64,000 nucleotides of DNA, from assembly GCF_026340305.1 (NCBI RefSeq), contig NZ_JAPEPI010000004.1, positions 372,001-436,000 on the forward strand. Direction: 5' to 3'. Below, piece by piece: positions 41,657-50,247 of the stretch. A program made the position numbers and the translations under genes. Position 1 is the stretch's first letter. Each line of letters opens with the position of its first letter. The notes under the pieces were generated by a model that worked only from the letters and a program-made list of their open reading frames with translations, was not told where the DNA came from and searched no databases. This DNA is from Streptomyces sp. NBC_01381 (GTDB lineage: Bacteria; Actinomycetota; Actinomycetes; Streptomycetales; Streptomycetaceae).

Positions 41657-42469
41657 ATGTCCAAACGCGACCGCTGGAGCGCGCTGCTTGAACTGCTGGC
41701 CGCCGAGGGCCGGTTGGACGTCGAGGAGGCCGCGGGCGCCCTCGACGTCTCCAGCGCCACCATCCGCAGAGACCTCGACGAACTGGCCGAGCAGCAGATG
41801 CTGGTCCGCACGCGCGGCGGCGCGGTCGCCCACGGCGTCTCCTACGAACTGCCGCTGCGCTACAAGACGTCCCGGCGCGCACCCGAGAAACAGCGCATCG
41901 CCGCGGCGGCCGCCGACCTCATCGGCGACGGCGAGGTGGTGGGCCTCAACGGCGGTACGACCACGACCGAGGTCGCCCGGGTGCTCGCGCTGCGGGTCGG
42001 CGGCAGCCGGCGGGACGGCGCCGACGCGGGAGCCCCCGCCGCCTCCGCACCCGCGCTGACGGTCGTCACCAACGCCCTGAACATCGCCGCTGAACTCGCC
42101 GTCCGCCCCCAGATCAAGATCGTGTCCACCGGCGGCGTCGCCCGCCCGCAGTCCTACGAACTCGTCGGGCCGCTGACCGGCGGCGTACTGAAAGAGGTCG
42201 TGCTCGACGCCGCCGTTCTCGGCGTCGACGGCATCGACCCGCAGCTCGGCGCCATGGCGCACCACGAGGACGAGGCAGGCGTCAGCAGACTCTTCACCGA
42301 GCGGGCCAACCGCGTGATCGTGGTGAGCGACTCGTCCAAACTGGGCAAGCGCGCCTTCGCGAGGATCTGCGACCTCGACCGGGTGGACACCCTGGTCACC
42401 GACGTCAACATCTCCCCGGAGACCTCCGCACGCCTCACGGAGGCCGGCGTGAAGGTGATCGCGGTGTGA
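41657..42469 (+). CDS. DeoR/GlpR family sugar regulator
   Basis: Encodes 270 residues. The N-terminal winged helix is WSALLELLAAEGRLDVEEAAGALDVSSATIRRDLDELAEQQ. The C-terminal sensor has the usual GLNGGTTTTEVARVL, DAAVLGVDGID and VVVSDSSKLGKRAF, which bind phosphorylated sugars. A stretch near 115-130 (GGSRRDGADAGAPAASAPA) is a low-complexity insertion in the sensor domain, not usual for the family. It is divergent from the SIS/aldolase operon, its likely target. Confidence 0.92.
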   Translation: MSKRDRWSALLELLAAEGRLDVEEAAGALDVSSATIRRDLDELAEQQMLVRTRGGAVAHGVSYELPLRYKTSRRAPEKQRIAAAAADLIGDGEVVGLNGGTTTTEVARVLALRVGGSRRDGADAGAPAASAPALTVVTNALNIAAELAVRPQIKIVSTGGVARPQSYELVGPLTGGVLKEVVLDAAVLGVDGIDPQLGAMAHHEDEAGVSRLFTERANRVIVVSDSSKLGKRAFARICDLDRVDTLVTDVNISPETSARLTEAGVKVIAV

Positions 42470-42480
42470 CGCCGGGTCCT

Positions 42481-42508
42481 GGCAGCGGCGGGGAGCCGTC
42501 CCGCTGCC
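42481..42508 (+). terminator. Hairpin after the DeoR gene
   Basis: An 8-bp perfect stem (ggcagcgg / ccgctgcc) with a 12-nt loop, extendable inside by further pairs, starts 11 bases after the DeoR stop codon. It is a plausible terminator before the phosphatase gene. Confidence 0.55.
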
Positions 42509-42577
42509 GGCTCGCCGCAGGTCCGGGCCGGGGCGAGGATGTTCGCGAGACGTCGCGATCCACGGAAGGCAGCGTCC

Positions 42578-44329
42578 ATGGAGCAGGTCCCTCGCGAGCG
42601 CGATGCGCGCACCCGGCTGGATCTCCAGGCCGTCGGTGCGCTGCTGTCGGCCCAGCGGCAGCGGATCGGCGTCTACGCCCATGCCCACAGGCCGCACCCC
42701 CACGACGCGGAGCGGCCGCTCGAACGGCGCCCCGATGTGATCCCTGACGCCGTCGTGGAGCTTCTGGAGGCCATGCCGATGGCCGCGATGCTGGTGACGC
42801 CCGTGCTCGACGAGCGGGGCGAGGTCGAGGACATCCTGTACCTGGCCCAGAACAAGCACGCCCGCGCCTACTCGACCACCCACGTGCCGCTGGACGCCGT
42901 GCCGCGGTGGACCGGACCGGTCCGTCTGTTCGAGCGCTTTCCCCTCCTGAAGCACACGCGCCTTCCCCGGATGCTCGCCGCCGCCCACCGCGAGTGCACA
43001 CCGCAGGGGCCCGAGGCGGTGGAGTGGTTCATCCCCAGGCCGTCCGATCCGCCGGCCCGGCTGAGCAACGAGGTGCACGTCGCCCCGTGCGGCGAGCATC
43101 TCCTCGTGAGCTGGGAGCCAGGACACCGACTCCGCATGGCGATGGGCGCCCAGAAACTGGTGAAGACCTGCTGGGCCGAATGGAACCTGGCCGACGACAC
43201 GGTCGAACCCTCCGTGGGCTTCGGCTACGTACTCGGCCTGGACGAGACCGCGCCCGCTCCCGACCTCCTCGGGATGGCCGCGCTCGTCGCCCCCGAGAGC
43301 CTGCCCGAGCTGTACCGCACCCTGTACGAAGTGCTGCTGCGCGAGCACCGGTCCGAGTGCGAGCTGTGGATGCCGGGCCCGGGCCCGTACAAGCGCGTCA
43401 TCCGCATGGTCGCCGAACCGGTGCGCCCTGAAGGAGGGGGACCGGTGTGGGCGGTGCGGGCCGTCCTCGTCGACGTCACCGACGACCGCCGCCGCCGCGG
43501 TCAGGCCCGTGCGGCCGACGAGGAAGCGCGCCGCCAGCGCGGGCGCGCCGAAGCCCTGGCCGAAGTCTCCCACGCGCTCCGGGACGCGGTACTGCCCCGC
43601 TTCGCCGGCGAACTCGTGTCCTACGGCCTCGATGCCGTCGCCGTGTACCGGCCGGACGCCACCGGATCAGGCGTCGGCGGCGACTGGTACAAGGCGCGAG
43701 GGCTCCCGGGCGGACGTATCCTCATCGCCCTCGGCGACGCCCGCGGGCACGGCCTCGACGCGGTCACCCTCATGGCGAAGCTCCGCTACGCCCTGGGCGG
43801 CCTCGCCTACACCGAGGCGCCGGTGGAGCAGCTCACCCGATGGCTGAACGAGGTCGCATGCGACGACGGCGCCGAGTCGACCGCGACCGCCGTCATCGCC
43901 CGCTACCACCCCGAGCGTTCGCTGCTGCGCTGGACCTGCGCGGGACATCCGCGCCCGGTCCTCCTGCGGGACGGCCGCGCCACACAGCTGCCCGCTCCGG
44001 AGGGCGGCCCCGGAGTCACCCTCGGCGTCATGCCGGGCATCGGCTACACGGCAGTCGAGACCTTTCTCGACGACACGGACATCGTCCTCCTCTACTCGGA
44101 CGGGCTGACCGAGCGGCGGGACACCGACCCCGACGAGGACACGACCCGCCTGCTGAACGAGGCGGAGAACTGCCTGGGCGGGGCGAGACCCCCGCGCGGC
44201 CACGACGGGCTGCAGGAGTACGCGGAGCGCCTCCTGGACCGGCTCGACGGACCCCACCGCGCCGACGACGCCACCTTGCTCGCACTCCGACGCGTCCCCG
44301 TACGGAAGGAGCCGACGGGCTCCCCGTGA
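42578..44329 (+). CDS. PP2C-type SpoIIE phosphatase with PAS-like sensor
   Basis: Encodes 583 residues from the ATG at 42578 (ggaagg eight bases upstream). An alternative ATG at 42539 lies directly on a gagg. Residues 40-330 resemble two PAS/GAF-like sensory modules (AVVELLEAMPMAAMLVTPVLDERG; YKRVIRMVAEPVRPEGGGPVWAVRAVLVDVTDDR). The SpoIIE/PP2C domain follows with VGGDWYKAR, LIALGDARGHGLDAV, TCAGHPRPVLL and LLYSDGLTERR, which hold its metal-binding aspartates. Such proteins dephosphorylate anti-anti-sigma factors. No partner kinase is next to it. Confidence 0.9.
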   Translation: MEQVPRERDARTRLDLQAVGALLSAQRQRIGVYAHAHRPHPHDAERPLERRPDVIPDAVVELLEAMPMAAMLVTPVLDERGEVEDILYLAQNKHARAYSTTHVPLDAVPRWTGPVRLFERFPLLKHTRLPRMLAAAHRECTPQGPEAVEWFIPRPSDPPARLSNEVHVAPCGEHLLVSWEPGHRLRMAMGAQKLVKTCWAEWNLADDTVEPSVGFGYVLGLDETAPAPDLLGMAALVAPESLPELYRTLYEVLLREHRSECELWMPGPGPYKRVIRMVAEPVRPEGGGPVWAVRAVLVDVTDDRRRRGQARAADEEARRQRGRAEALAEVSHALRDAVLPRFAGELVSYGLDAVAVYRPDATGSGVGGDWYKARGLPGGRILIALGDARGHGLDAVTLMAKLRYALGGLAYTEAPVEQLTRWLNEVACDDGAESTATAVIARYHPERSLLRWTCAGHPRPVLLRDGRATQLPAPEGGPGVTLGVMPGIGYTAVETFLDDTDIVLLYSDGLTERRDTDPDEDTTRLLNEAENCLGGARPPRGHDGLQEYAERLLDRLDGPHRADDATLLALRRVPVRKEPTGSP

Positions 44330-44377
44330 CGCGTCGAAGGCGGGCGCACCGGCACACGCTCGTATCAGACCGTGGTG

Positions 44378-45637
44378 TCAGACCGTGGTGGTCAGGGCGG
44401 GCTCGTCCGGACCGGTGGCGAGGGGCTGGTGCCCGCTCTTGTCCTTGCGCGGGAGGAGGAACGGGGTCGCCAGGAGCAGTACGCCGGCGATGCCGATCGC
44501 GATGCGGGCGTCGGTGACGGCGGCCAGGACGCCCCACAGGGCGGTCAGTACGGCGATCGCGCCGGTGCCGGTCACGTTCCAGGCCACCAGGACCCGCCCG
44601 ACCCGCTCGGCGGGCACCCGCTGGAGCCGCTCGGTCGCGAACAGCGGGTTGAACACGCCCATGCAGGTGATCAGGACCAGTTCCACGGCGATGACCAGGA
44701 CCACGCCGGCGGTCCCGGGCATGACGAAGAAGAGACCGACGGGCCACAGGGCCCGCAGCGCTCCGGAGGTGATCAGGACGCGACGGCGCCCGTAGCGGGC
44801 CTCCAGGCGCGGGGCGAGCTGAGCGCCGGCGAATCCGCCGACGCAGGGCAGGCCGAACGCGAGCCCGTACTGCCACGCCATCCAGCCGAGGTCCTGCAGC
44901 AGCAGGACGGCCATCAGCGGTTCGGTGGCCATGATCAGTGCGTTGACGGCCACGGTGTTCCAGAACAGCGGGCGCAGCTGCCGGTCGTCGTGGATGAACC
45001 TCCACCCCTTGACCAGGTCCGAAGCCCGGACCTTCGCGGCCCCGGCCCGCTCGGACGTGGTCTCCTGCTGCCGGATCGCGCCGATCCCGACCGCGGACAG
45101 CAGGAAGCCGACGGCGTTGGCGATCACGGTGACCGCGGGGCCGAGCAGGCTGATCGCCGCCCCGCCCAGGGTCGGGCCGACCGCCGTGGCGGTCCAAGTG
45201 GTCGACTCGAAGCGGCCGTTGGCCACCAGCAAATGGTCCGGGCGCACGAGCTGCTTGAGGTAGGCGCCACTGGCGGAGGTGAAAGCGATGTTCGCCGCCG
45301 CACTGATCACGGAGACGACAAGCAGCTGGGTGTAGGTCAGCCGGTCGGCGAAGCAGGCGGCCGGGATCGTCAGGAGGGCGGCGAACCGCACCAGGTCGGT
45401 GACGATCATGACTGGCTTCTTGCGGTGTGCCTCGACCCACGGGCCGAACGGCAGCGCGAGGAGCGCGCCGACCGCCAGACCTGCCGCCGCAAGCGCCGAG
45501 ACGGCCGCAGGGCCGACGTGCAGCACCTGGATCGCGATCAGGGGGAACGCACCGAACCCCAACCACGTACCGACCGTCGAGGCGGCGAACGCCGACCACA
45601 GCCATCCGAACGATCGCCCGAGCTTCTGCCGTGCCAT
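44378..45637 (-). CDS. MFS transporter (MFS_3 / enterobactin-exporter-like)
   Basis: Encodes 419 residues from the ATG at 45637, with ggaggg six bases upstream. About twelve membrane helices are visible, with the family cytoplasmic loop LPFGPWVEAHRKKPVMIVTDLVRF after helix 2 and LAPRLEARYGRRRVLI in the middle. The sequence fits the drug or siderophore exporter type. The gene is divergent from a LysR regulator at 45763, and a perfect palindrome lies between. It is convergent with the phosphatase gene. Confidence 0.9.
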   Translation of the reverse strand: MARQKLGRSFGWLWSAFAASTVGTWLGFGAFPLIAIQVLHVGPAAVSALAAAGLAVGALLALPFGPWVEAHRKKPVMIVTDLVRFAALLTIPAACFADRLTYTQLLVVSVISAAANIAFTSASGAYLKQLVRPDHLLVANGRFESTTWTATAVGPTLGGAAISLLGPAVTVIANAVGFLLSAVGIGAIRQQETTSERAGAAKVRASDLVKGWRFIHDDRQLRPLFWNTVAVNALIMATEPLMAVLLLQDLGWMAWQYGLAFGLPCVGGFAGAQLAPRLEARYGRRRVLITSGALRALWPVGLFFVMPGTAGVVLVIAVELVLITCMGVFNPLFATERLQRVPAERVGRVLVAWNVTGTGAIAVLTALWGVLAAVTDARIAIGIAGVLLLATPFLLPRKDKSGHQPLATGPDEPALTTTV

Positions 45638-45726
45638 GAAGAACCCTCCGTCACAACCCACCATTGACGGCGAGGATTCGACCAGGCGGACCGGCCTGCG
45701 ATCCAACAACCACACCTTCGGCGAGC

Positions 45727-45743
45727 CACAACCGCAGGTTGTG
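45727..45743. promoter_or_regulatory. Perfect 7+3+7 palindrome, likely LysR operator
   Basis: cacaaccgcaggttgtg has perfect 7-base arms around gca. It ends 19 bases before the LysR-type GTG start and lies between that gene and the divergent MFS gene, a typical spot for an autoregulatory LysR site. Confidence 0.7.
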
Positions 45744-45762
45744 CTCACCTAGGGTCTGCGGC

Positions 45763-46692
45763 GTGGACATCGAAGCCGTGCGCACCTTCGTCACCGTCGC
45801 GGAGACCGGACAGTTCCAGGAGGCTGCCGTGGAGCTGCGCATCACTCAGCAGGCCGTCTCCAAGCGCGTGGCGAGCCTGGAACGCGCGCTCGGGGTGACC
45901 CTGTTCGTCCGCACCGCACGCGGCGCGCGCCTCACCCTGGACGGCCAGGCGTTCCTGCCGCACGCCCGCGAGGTGCTGCGGGCCGTGGAGAGGGCGGCCG
46001 CTTCCGTACGTCCTGGTGAGCGGGCGCTGCGTGTGGACGTACTCCACCGGCGCATCGCCCCGGCCCTTGCCCTGCGCGGCTTCTACCAGTCCCACCCGGG
46101 CACGGACCTGGACGTGGTCACGCTCTCGGACGCGAACGCGACCACAGCGATCGAGGCCGTACTGGCAGGCGAGATCGACGCGACCTTCCGTGCCGTACCC
46201 GCGGGCGACCTGCCCGAGGGAGTCAGCGCCGAGCGTGTCCTGGACGACCCGCTGCAACTGCTCGTCGGACCGGGCCACCCGCTCACGGCGGCCAAGTCCT
46301 TGACCCCGGCGGACCTGGCAGGGCACCGGATCTGGATCCCGGGCATCAAGCAGGGCACCGAGTGGGCGGCGTACTACGACGAGCTCACCGAAACCTTCGA
46401 CCTGCGCATCGACGCGGTAGGCCCCGACTTCGGCACCGAAGCACTGATGGACTCCATCGCCGACTCCACCGCACTGGCCACCCTCATCGGAACCCGGGAC
46501 AGATACGTGTGGCCGGCGGCCCACGACCTGCGACGGATCCCGGTCGAAGGACCGACGCCGGTCTACCCCCACTCGTTCCTGCACCGAACGGCCAACCCGC
46601 ACCCGATCCTCGCGGCCCTGCGCAGGCATCTCATCGAGGCACGACCGACGCCACCGGCCGACGCGTGGACGCCGAGTTGGGCCGGGACTTAG
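45763..46692 (+). CDS. LysR family regulator
   Basis: Encodes 309 residues from the GTG at 45763. The winged HTH is VRTFVTVAETGQFQEAAVELRITQQAVSKRVASLERALGVTLFVRTARG. The effector domain runs from about 88 (LRVDVLHRRIAPALALRGFYQSHPGTDLDVV) to the C-terminus. An open frame extends upstream to 45664 but its residues do not belong to the family. The divergent MFS exporter is the likely target, with the regulator sensing the exported compound. Confidence 0.92.
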   Translation: MDIEAVRTFVTVAETGQFQEAAVELRITQQAVSKRVASLERALGVTLFVRTARGARLTLDGQAFLPHAREVLRAVERAAASVRPGERALRVDVLHRRIAPALALRGFYQSHPGTDLDVVTLSDANATTAIEAVLAGEIDATFRAVPAGDLPEGVSAERVLDDPLQLLVGPGHPLTAAKSLTPADLAGHRIWIPGIKQGTEWAAYYDELTETFDLRIDAVGPDFGTEALMDSIADSTALATLIGTRDRYVWPAAHDLRRIPVEGPTPVYPHSFLHRTANPHPILAALRRHLIEARPTPPADAWTPSWAGT

Positions 46693-46701
46693 GATCCGGG
46701 C

Positions 46702-46941
46702 GTGGCAGACATTTCGGATGAATTGATCAGGCTGGAACGCTGGGCCGAGGAAGAGCGCGCGAAGCTCGCGGGCCTTGAGGGCGAGGAGTACGCGGTGCAG
46801 CAGCGCCGGTGGCGTGAGGCATCGGCGATGGCGCAGACAGCCGTCACGCACCACGCAAGGGCGACAGGGCAGGACAGCTCCGAGGTCGGGCATGCGGTGC
46901 GGCAGGCCGTCCGGCACGCGGAGGAGGACCCTGCGGAGTAG
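46702..46941 (+). CDS. Small charged hypothetical protein
   Basis: Encodes 79 residues from a GTG nine bases after the LysR stop codon. The protein is helical and highly charged (LIRLERWAEEERAKLAGLEGEEYAVQQRRWREASAMAQTAVTHHARATG), suggesting a coiled coil. No membrane segment or signal peptide. Similar short proteins occur across Streptomyces but without known role. It may be cotranscribed with the LysR gene. Confidence 0.65.
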   Translation: MADISDELIRLERWAEEERAKLAGLEGEEYAVQQRRWREASAMAQTAVTHHARATGQDSSEVGHAVRQAVRHAEEDPAE

Positions 46942-46984
46942 CTGCCGAGCTGCTGGCGTCGAAAGGTGGGAGGGCGGCCGACCG

Positions 46985-47110
46985 GTGCGTCAGTCCGCCC
47001 CGGTGGGCCCCGAGCGCTAGACCGACCTCGGCGTGGATCTCGCCGGCCGCGTACCCATGGTCGGCGGCGAGGGCCATGGCCTTGCGATGGAGCTCGGCGG
47101 CGCGGGGAAA
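46985..47110 (-). pseudogene. Fragment of a TPR-containing regulator
   Basis: The reverse strand reads PRAAELHRKAMALAADHGYA followed by AGEIHAEVGLAL. This is one and a half tetratricopeptide repeats of the kind in SARP/AfsR-like or NB-ARC regulators. No start, no other repeats and no stop of its own. It is a leftover piece joined to the next fragment. Confidence 0.5.
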
Positions 47111-47114
47111 GTCG

Positions 47115-47472
47115 ACGGTCTTCAGCGGCTCCCAGGACGCCTTCGTCACGCACCGGGAGGAGCTGGCGAGCCTGGGCAACGCCGTGCACCTCGGCACGGA
47201 CCCGGCCCTTGCCCCGGTGTACGACACCGCGCTGTTCGGCCTCGCCTGGGGCGCGTTGGCAGGCTTCTACCACTCCGTCGCTCTGGCGGGCGCGGCGGGC
47301 GTCGACCCCACCGTCTTCGCAGCGGTGGCGAAGGGCCACATGCCGTTCGTGACCTCCCTGATGGGGGAGCACCGAGGTGCCGGACCTGTTCCAGTCTCTG
47401 CTGAAGCGCGCGGCGGCCGACGGCCACGGGACGAGCGGCATCGCGAGTGTCGTGGAAGCGATCTCCAACTAG
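47115..47472 (+). pseudogene. C-terminal remnant of an imine reductase / 6PGDH-like dehydrogenase
   Basis: The frame beginning near 47115 reads FSGSQDAFVTHREELASLGNAVHLGTDPALAPVYDTALFGLAW and GFYHSVALAGAAGVDPTVFA. This is the end of the NAD-binding part and start of the helical domain of imine-reductase-like dehydrogenases. After MGEHRG a frame change leads to PDLFQSLLKRAAADGHGTSGIASVVEAISN and a stop at 47472, the normal C-terminus of the family. The N-terminal Rossmann domain and a central piece are missing. Not functional. Confidence 0.8.
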
Positions 47473-47548
47473 CCGGCAGCCGCCTGGCATGCTGATCCGA
47501 GGTGCCAGGCCCGACGCGCGGGCAAGGCCACGGAGCGGGGGGATCGCG

Positions 47549-48094
47549 TTGATCGTCTGGGTGAACGGTGCGTTCGGCAGCGGAAAGAGCACACTGGTGG
47601 AGGAGTTGCGCCCGCGCTGGCCCGAAGCCTTGGTCTATGACCCGGAGATGGTCGGCTTCGTACTGCGGGAGATCGTGGAGGTGCCGACCGGCGACTTCCA
47701 GGATCTCCGGTTGTGGCGGCGGCAGGTTGCCGACCTGGCGGTGGGACTGGTCGAGGAGTACCGGCGTCCGGTCCTTGTTCCCATGACCTTGGTCAACCCC
47801 GACTACGTAGGTGAGATCTTCAGCGCGTTGAAGGACGCGGGCATCGACGTGCACCACTTCTTCCTCAAGGTGTCCCGGGACGTCTTGGAGAGGCGGATCG
47901 ACGGCCGGACCTTCTTTCCTGACGATCCCGAGCGGGAGGAGCGGGTCCGGCGTTGGGCCAAGGACAGGATCGAGGCGTGCATGGCCGCGGCCGACACCCT
48001 GCCCGGCGACACGGTCTTCCTGGACGGCGGGTTGCCCCCTCGGGAGCTGGCCGAACAGGTGCTGGCGCGGGTCCACCTCAGCCCAAGCGCATAG
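47549..48094 (+). CDS. AAA/P-loop nucleotide kinase-like protein
   Basis: Encodes 181 residues from a TTG start at 47549, chosen because a gcgggggg ribosome site lies just before it and the family starts at MIVWVNG. Walker A is NGAFGSGKSTL. YDPEMVGFVLREI and LKVSRDVLERRIDGR are the substrate-side helices, and the LID-like ERVRRW part is arginine-rich. Related proteins are annotated as AAA family ATPases or gluconate/shikimate-kinase-like. Its last 17 bases overlap the end of the convergent P450 gene. Confidence 0.85.
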   Translation: MIVWVNGAFGSGKSTLVEELRPRWPEALVYDPEMVGFVLREIVEVPTGDFQDLRLWRRQVADLAVGLVEEYRRPVLVPMTLVNPDYVGEIFSALKDAGIDVHHFFLKVSRDVLERRIDGRTFFPDDPEREERVRRWAKDRIEACMAAADTLPGDTVFLDGGLPPRELAEQVLARVHLSPSA

Positions 48095-49307
48095 GCAGTT
48101 CGGCCAGGCCGCGCAGCAACGTGCTGGTCCGCCAGGTGAGTTGGGCCGGATCGGTGGCGAAGGCCAGCGCGGGGCGGTCGGCCAGGAGCCGGCGCACGGC
48201 GATCGTGGCCTCCGCGCGTGCCAGCGGGGCACCGAGGCAGTGGTGCAGGCCGTGACCGAACCCGAGGTGGCCCTGCGCGCGGCGGGTGAGGTCGAAGCGG
48301 TCGGGGTCGGGGAAGTGAAGGGGATCGCGGGAGGCCGCGGCGAGCGAGATCAGGACCGAGTCACCGGCGGCCATGCGGGTGCCCGCCAGATCCAGCGGCT
48401 CGGCCACGAAGCGGAACGCGGTGGCGTGGACGGGGGAGTTGTGGCGCAGCGACTCCTCGACGGCCCCGCCCACCAGACTGGGATCGGAGCGGAGCAAGGC
48501 GAGTTGGTCCGGGTGGCTGAGCAGGCTGTGGAGTGTTCCGGAGATCAGATTGACCGTCGTCTCATGACCGGCGACGAGGATGAGGAAGACCATGCCGAGC
48601 AGCTCTTCCTGGCTGAGGGATGACCGGTCTTCTTCCGTGACGTCGTCGTCGTCGGTGGTGGTCGGTCGAGCGGCGGCCGCGGCCAGATCGCTGAGCAGGG
48701 TGTCGTCGGGGGCGGCGCTCTTCCGGTCGATCAGCTCGGTGAGGAAACCCGTGAGCGCGGTGGCCGCCGAGGCAGCGGCTTCGCTCGAGGTGGGCATGAC
48801 CAGCTCGTTCGACCAGGTGTGGAAGGCGGTTCGCGCCGTGGCGGGGACGCCGAGGAGGTCGCAGATCACCGCGACGGGCAGCGGCAGCGCGTACCGGCTC
48901 ACCAGGTCCGCGGTCCCGTGCCGGGGCAGTGCGGCGAGCAGTTTGTCGGCGATGGCTTCGACCTTCGGCAGGAGCTCGGCGATCCGTCCGGGTGTGAAGC
49001 GGCCGGCCACCAGGCGGCGCAGCCGGGTGTGGTGCGGGGGATCGCTCTGCAGCATGTTGCGTCCGATGGCGTGGCCGCCGTCGCTCTGCCAGGACGAGGA
49101 GTGGCTGATGTCGTTGCGCAACCGAGGATCGGTGAGCGCGGCACGGGCCGCGTCGCGCGTCACGACCAGCCAGCTCTCTCCCGCTTCCGGGACGAGGATG
49201 CGGTGAACGGGGCCCTTGGTGCGCAGGGCCGCGTAGAGGGGATAGGGGTTGGTCGCCAGGTCGAGGCCGCTGTGGGCCGCCAGGTCTTCCAGGGTGGGCG
49301 CCTGCAT
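48078..49307 (-). CDS. Cytochrome P450
   Basis: Encodes 409 residues from the ATG at 49307. The I-helix oxygen-activation motif is ILVAGHETTVNLIS, the ExxR is EESLRH, and the haem-thiolate loop is HLGFGHGLHHCLGAPLARAEA with the ligand Cys near residue 355. This is a soluble bacterial type supplied by ferredoxin and ferredoxin reductase. No ferredoxin gene is adjacent. The gene is divergent from a TetR regulator, and two copies of one operator lie between, so expression is probably induced by a ligand of that regulator. Confidence 0.95.
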   Translation of the reverse strand: MQAPTLEDLAAHSGLDLATNPYPLYAALRTKGPVHRILVPEAGESWLVVTRDAARAALTDPRLRNDISHSSSWQSDGGHAIGRNMLQSDPPHHTRLRRLVAGRFTPGRIAELLPKVEAIADKLLAALPRHGTADLVSRYALPLPVAVICDLLGVPATARTAFHTWSNELVMPTSSEAAASAATALTGFLTELIDRKSAAPDDTLLSDLAAAAARPTTTDDDDVTEEDRSSLSQEELLGMVFLILVAGHETTVNLISGTLHSLLSHPDQLALLRSDPSLVGGAVEESLRHNSPVHATAFRFVAEPLDLAGTRMAAGDSVLISLAAASRDPLHFPDPDRFDLTRRAQGHLGFGHGLHHCLGAPLARAEATIAVRRLLADRPALAFATDPAQLTWRTSTLLRGLAELPMRLG

Positions 49308-49379
49308 GGCATCCCTTCCGTCGGAGTCACGTCCGGGACCTCGCGCCGACTGGCGTGAAGCCCCTCTATGAAGCAGAAG

Positions 49380-49442
49380 CGGGGAGTAGTCCCCACTTCC
49401 TGCCCGGGACGATAACATCAGACCGGGGAGCACTCCCCACTT
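49380..49442. promoter_or_regulatory. Two copies of a 19-bp operator between p450 and tetR
   Basis: cggggagtagtccccactt at 49380-49398 and cggggagcactccccactt at 49424-49442 differ at only two positions and are 44 bases apart, about four helical turns. The second contains ggggag-ca-ctcccc, a perfect inverted repeat. Similar tracts (cccacttggtg) follow. They are the likely binding sites of the adjacent TetR protein. Confidence 0.8.
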
Positions 49443-49503
49443 GGTGCTGCCCACTTGGTGGTCCCCACTCGGCGGCCCCTACTTCGTACGGAGGATGACG
49501 ACG

Positions 49504-50196
49504 ATGGCCGACGAGTCGCACCACGCAACGCCTCCGCGGCGACGCGACGCGCGGCGCAATCGGGAACTCCTGGTCGGGGCTGCCCGCGAGGTGTTCACCG
49601 AGCTGGGGCTCGAAGCGCCGCTGGACGTGATCGCCCGCCGGGCGGGCGTGGGAAACGCGACGCTCTACCGGAACTTCCCCACCCGAGAGGCCCTCATCGA
49701 CGCCGTGTTCCACGACGTCCTGACGGACACCATGGCCGCCGGCGAACAGGCGAGGGCCGCGGCGGACGCCTGGTCGGCGCTGAACGGCTACCTTCAGGCG
49801 GTCTTCGTCACCCTGGCTGCCGACCGCGGCACCAACGACCTCATGACCACGCACCTGCGGGGCGTCGAGGCGCTGGAGGCCGTCCATGCCCACAATCGCC
49901 AGACGGTGGACGTCCTGCTGAGCCGCGGCCGCGAGCAGGGCACGGTGCGCGCCGACGTCACCACCGAAGACGTCCTGTTCTCGCTCGCCGCCCTCGGCCG
50001 CGCCATCCCCGCCCTGACCGCCGCGACCACGCCCGAGGCCTGGCGCCGCCCCCTGGCCCTGTTCCTCGACGGCCTGCACGCCTCACCGGCCACGCCGCCC
50101 CTCCCTGGCTCGGCTCTGACCGCCGCCCAACTCGGTTACGTCCTTGAGGACTTGGGCCCGCATCGCATGCCTCGTAAAGGATTGACGGGCGAATGA
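49504..50196 (+). CDS. TetR family regulator
   Basis: Encodes 230 residues from the ATG at 49504, nine bases after ggagg. An ATG at 49495 is in frame but directly abuts the ribosome site. The HTH is LEAPLDVIARRAGVGNATLYRNFPTREALIDAVF. The C-terminal domain belongs to the SbtR-like type (LATLAADRGTNDLM-like region, GREQGTVRADVTTEDV). It is divergent from the P450 gene and probably represses both itself and that gene. Confidence 0.9.
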   Translation: MADESHHATPPRRRDARRNRELLVGAAREVFTELGLEAPLDVIARRAGVGNATLYRNFPTREALIDAVFHDVLTDTMAAGEQARAAADAWSALNGYLQAVFVTLAADRGTNDLMTTHLRGVEALEAVHAHNRQTVDVLLSRGREQGTVRADVTTEDVLFSLAALGRAIPALTAATTPEAWRRPLALFLDGLHASPATPPLPGSALTAAQLGYVLEDLGPHRMPRKGLTGE

Positions 50197-50247
50197 CCGG
50201 CGTTGGTAGCTGAGTTGTCACGGATCCGACCAGTAAGGTCGGCAGAC

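Noticed and set aside
41627..43573. A 648-codon reverse frame opposite the DeoR and phosphatase genes
   Set aside because: It covers parts of two well-supported genes in the opposite direction and has no domain pattern.
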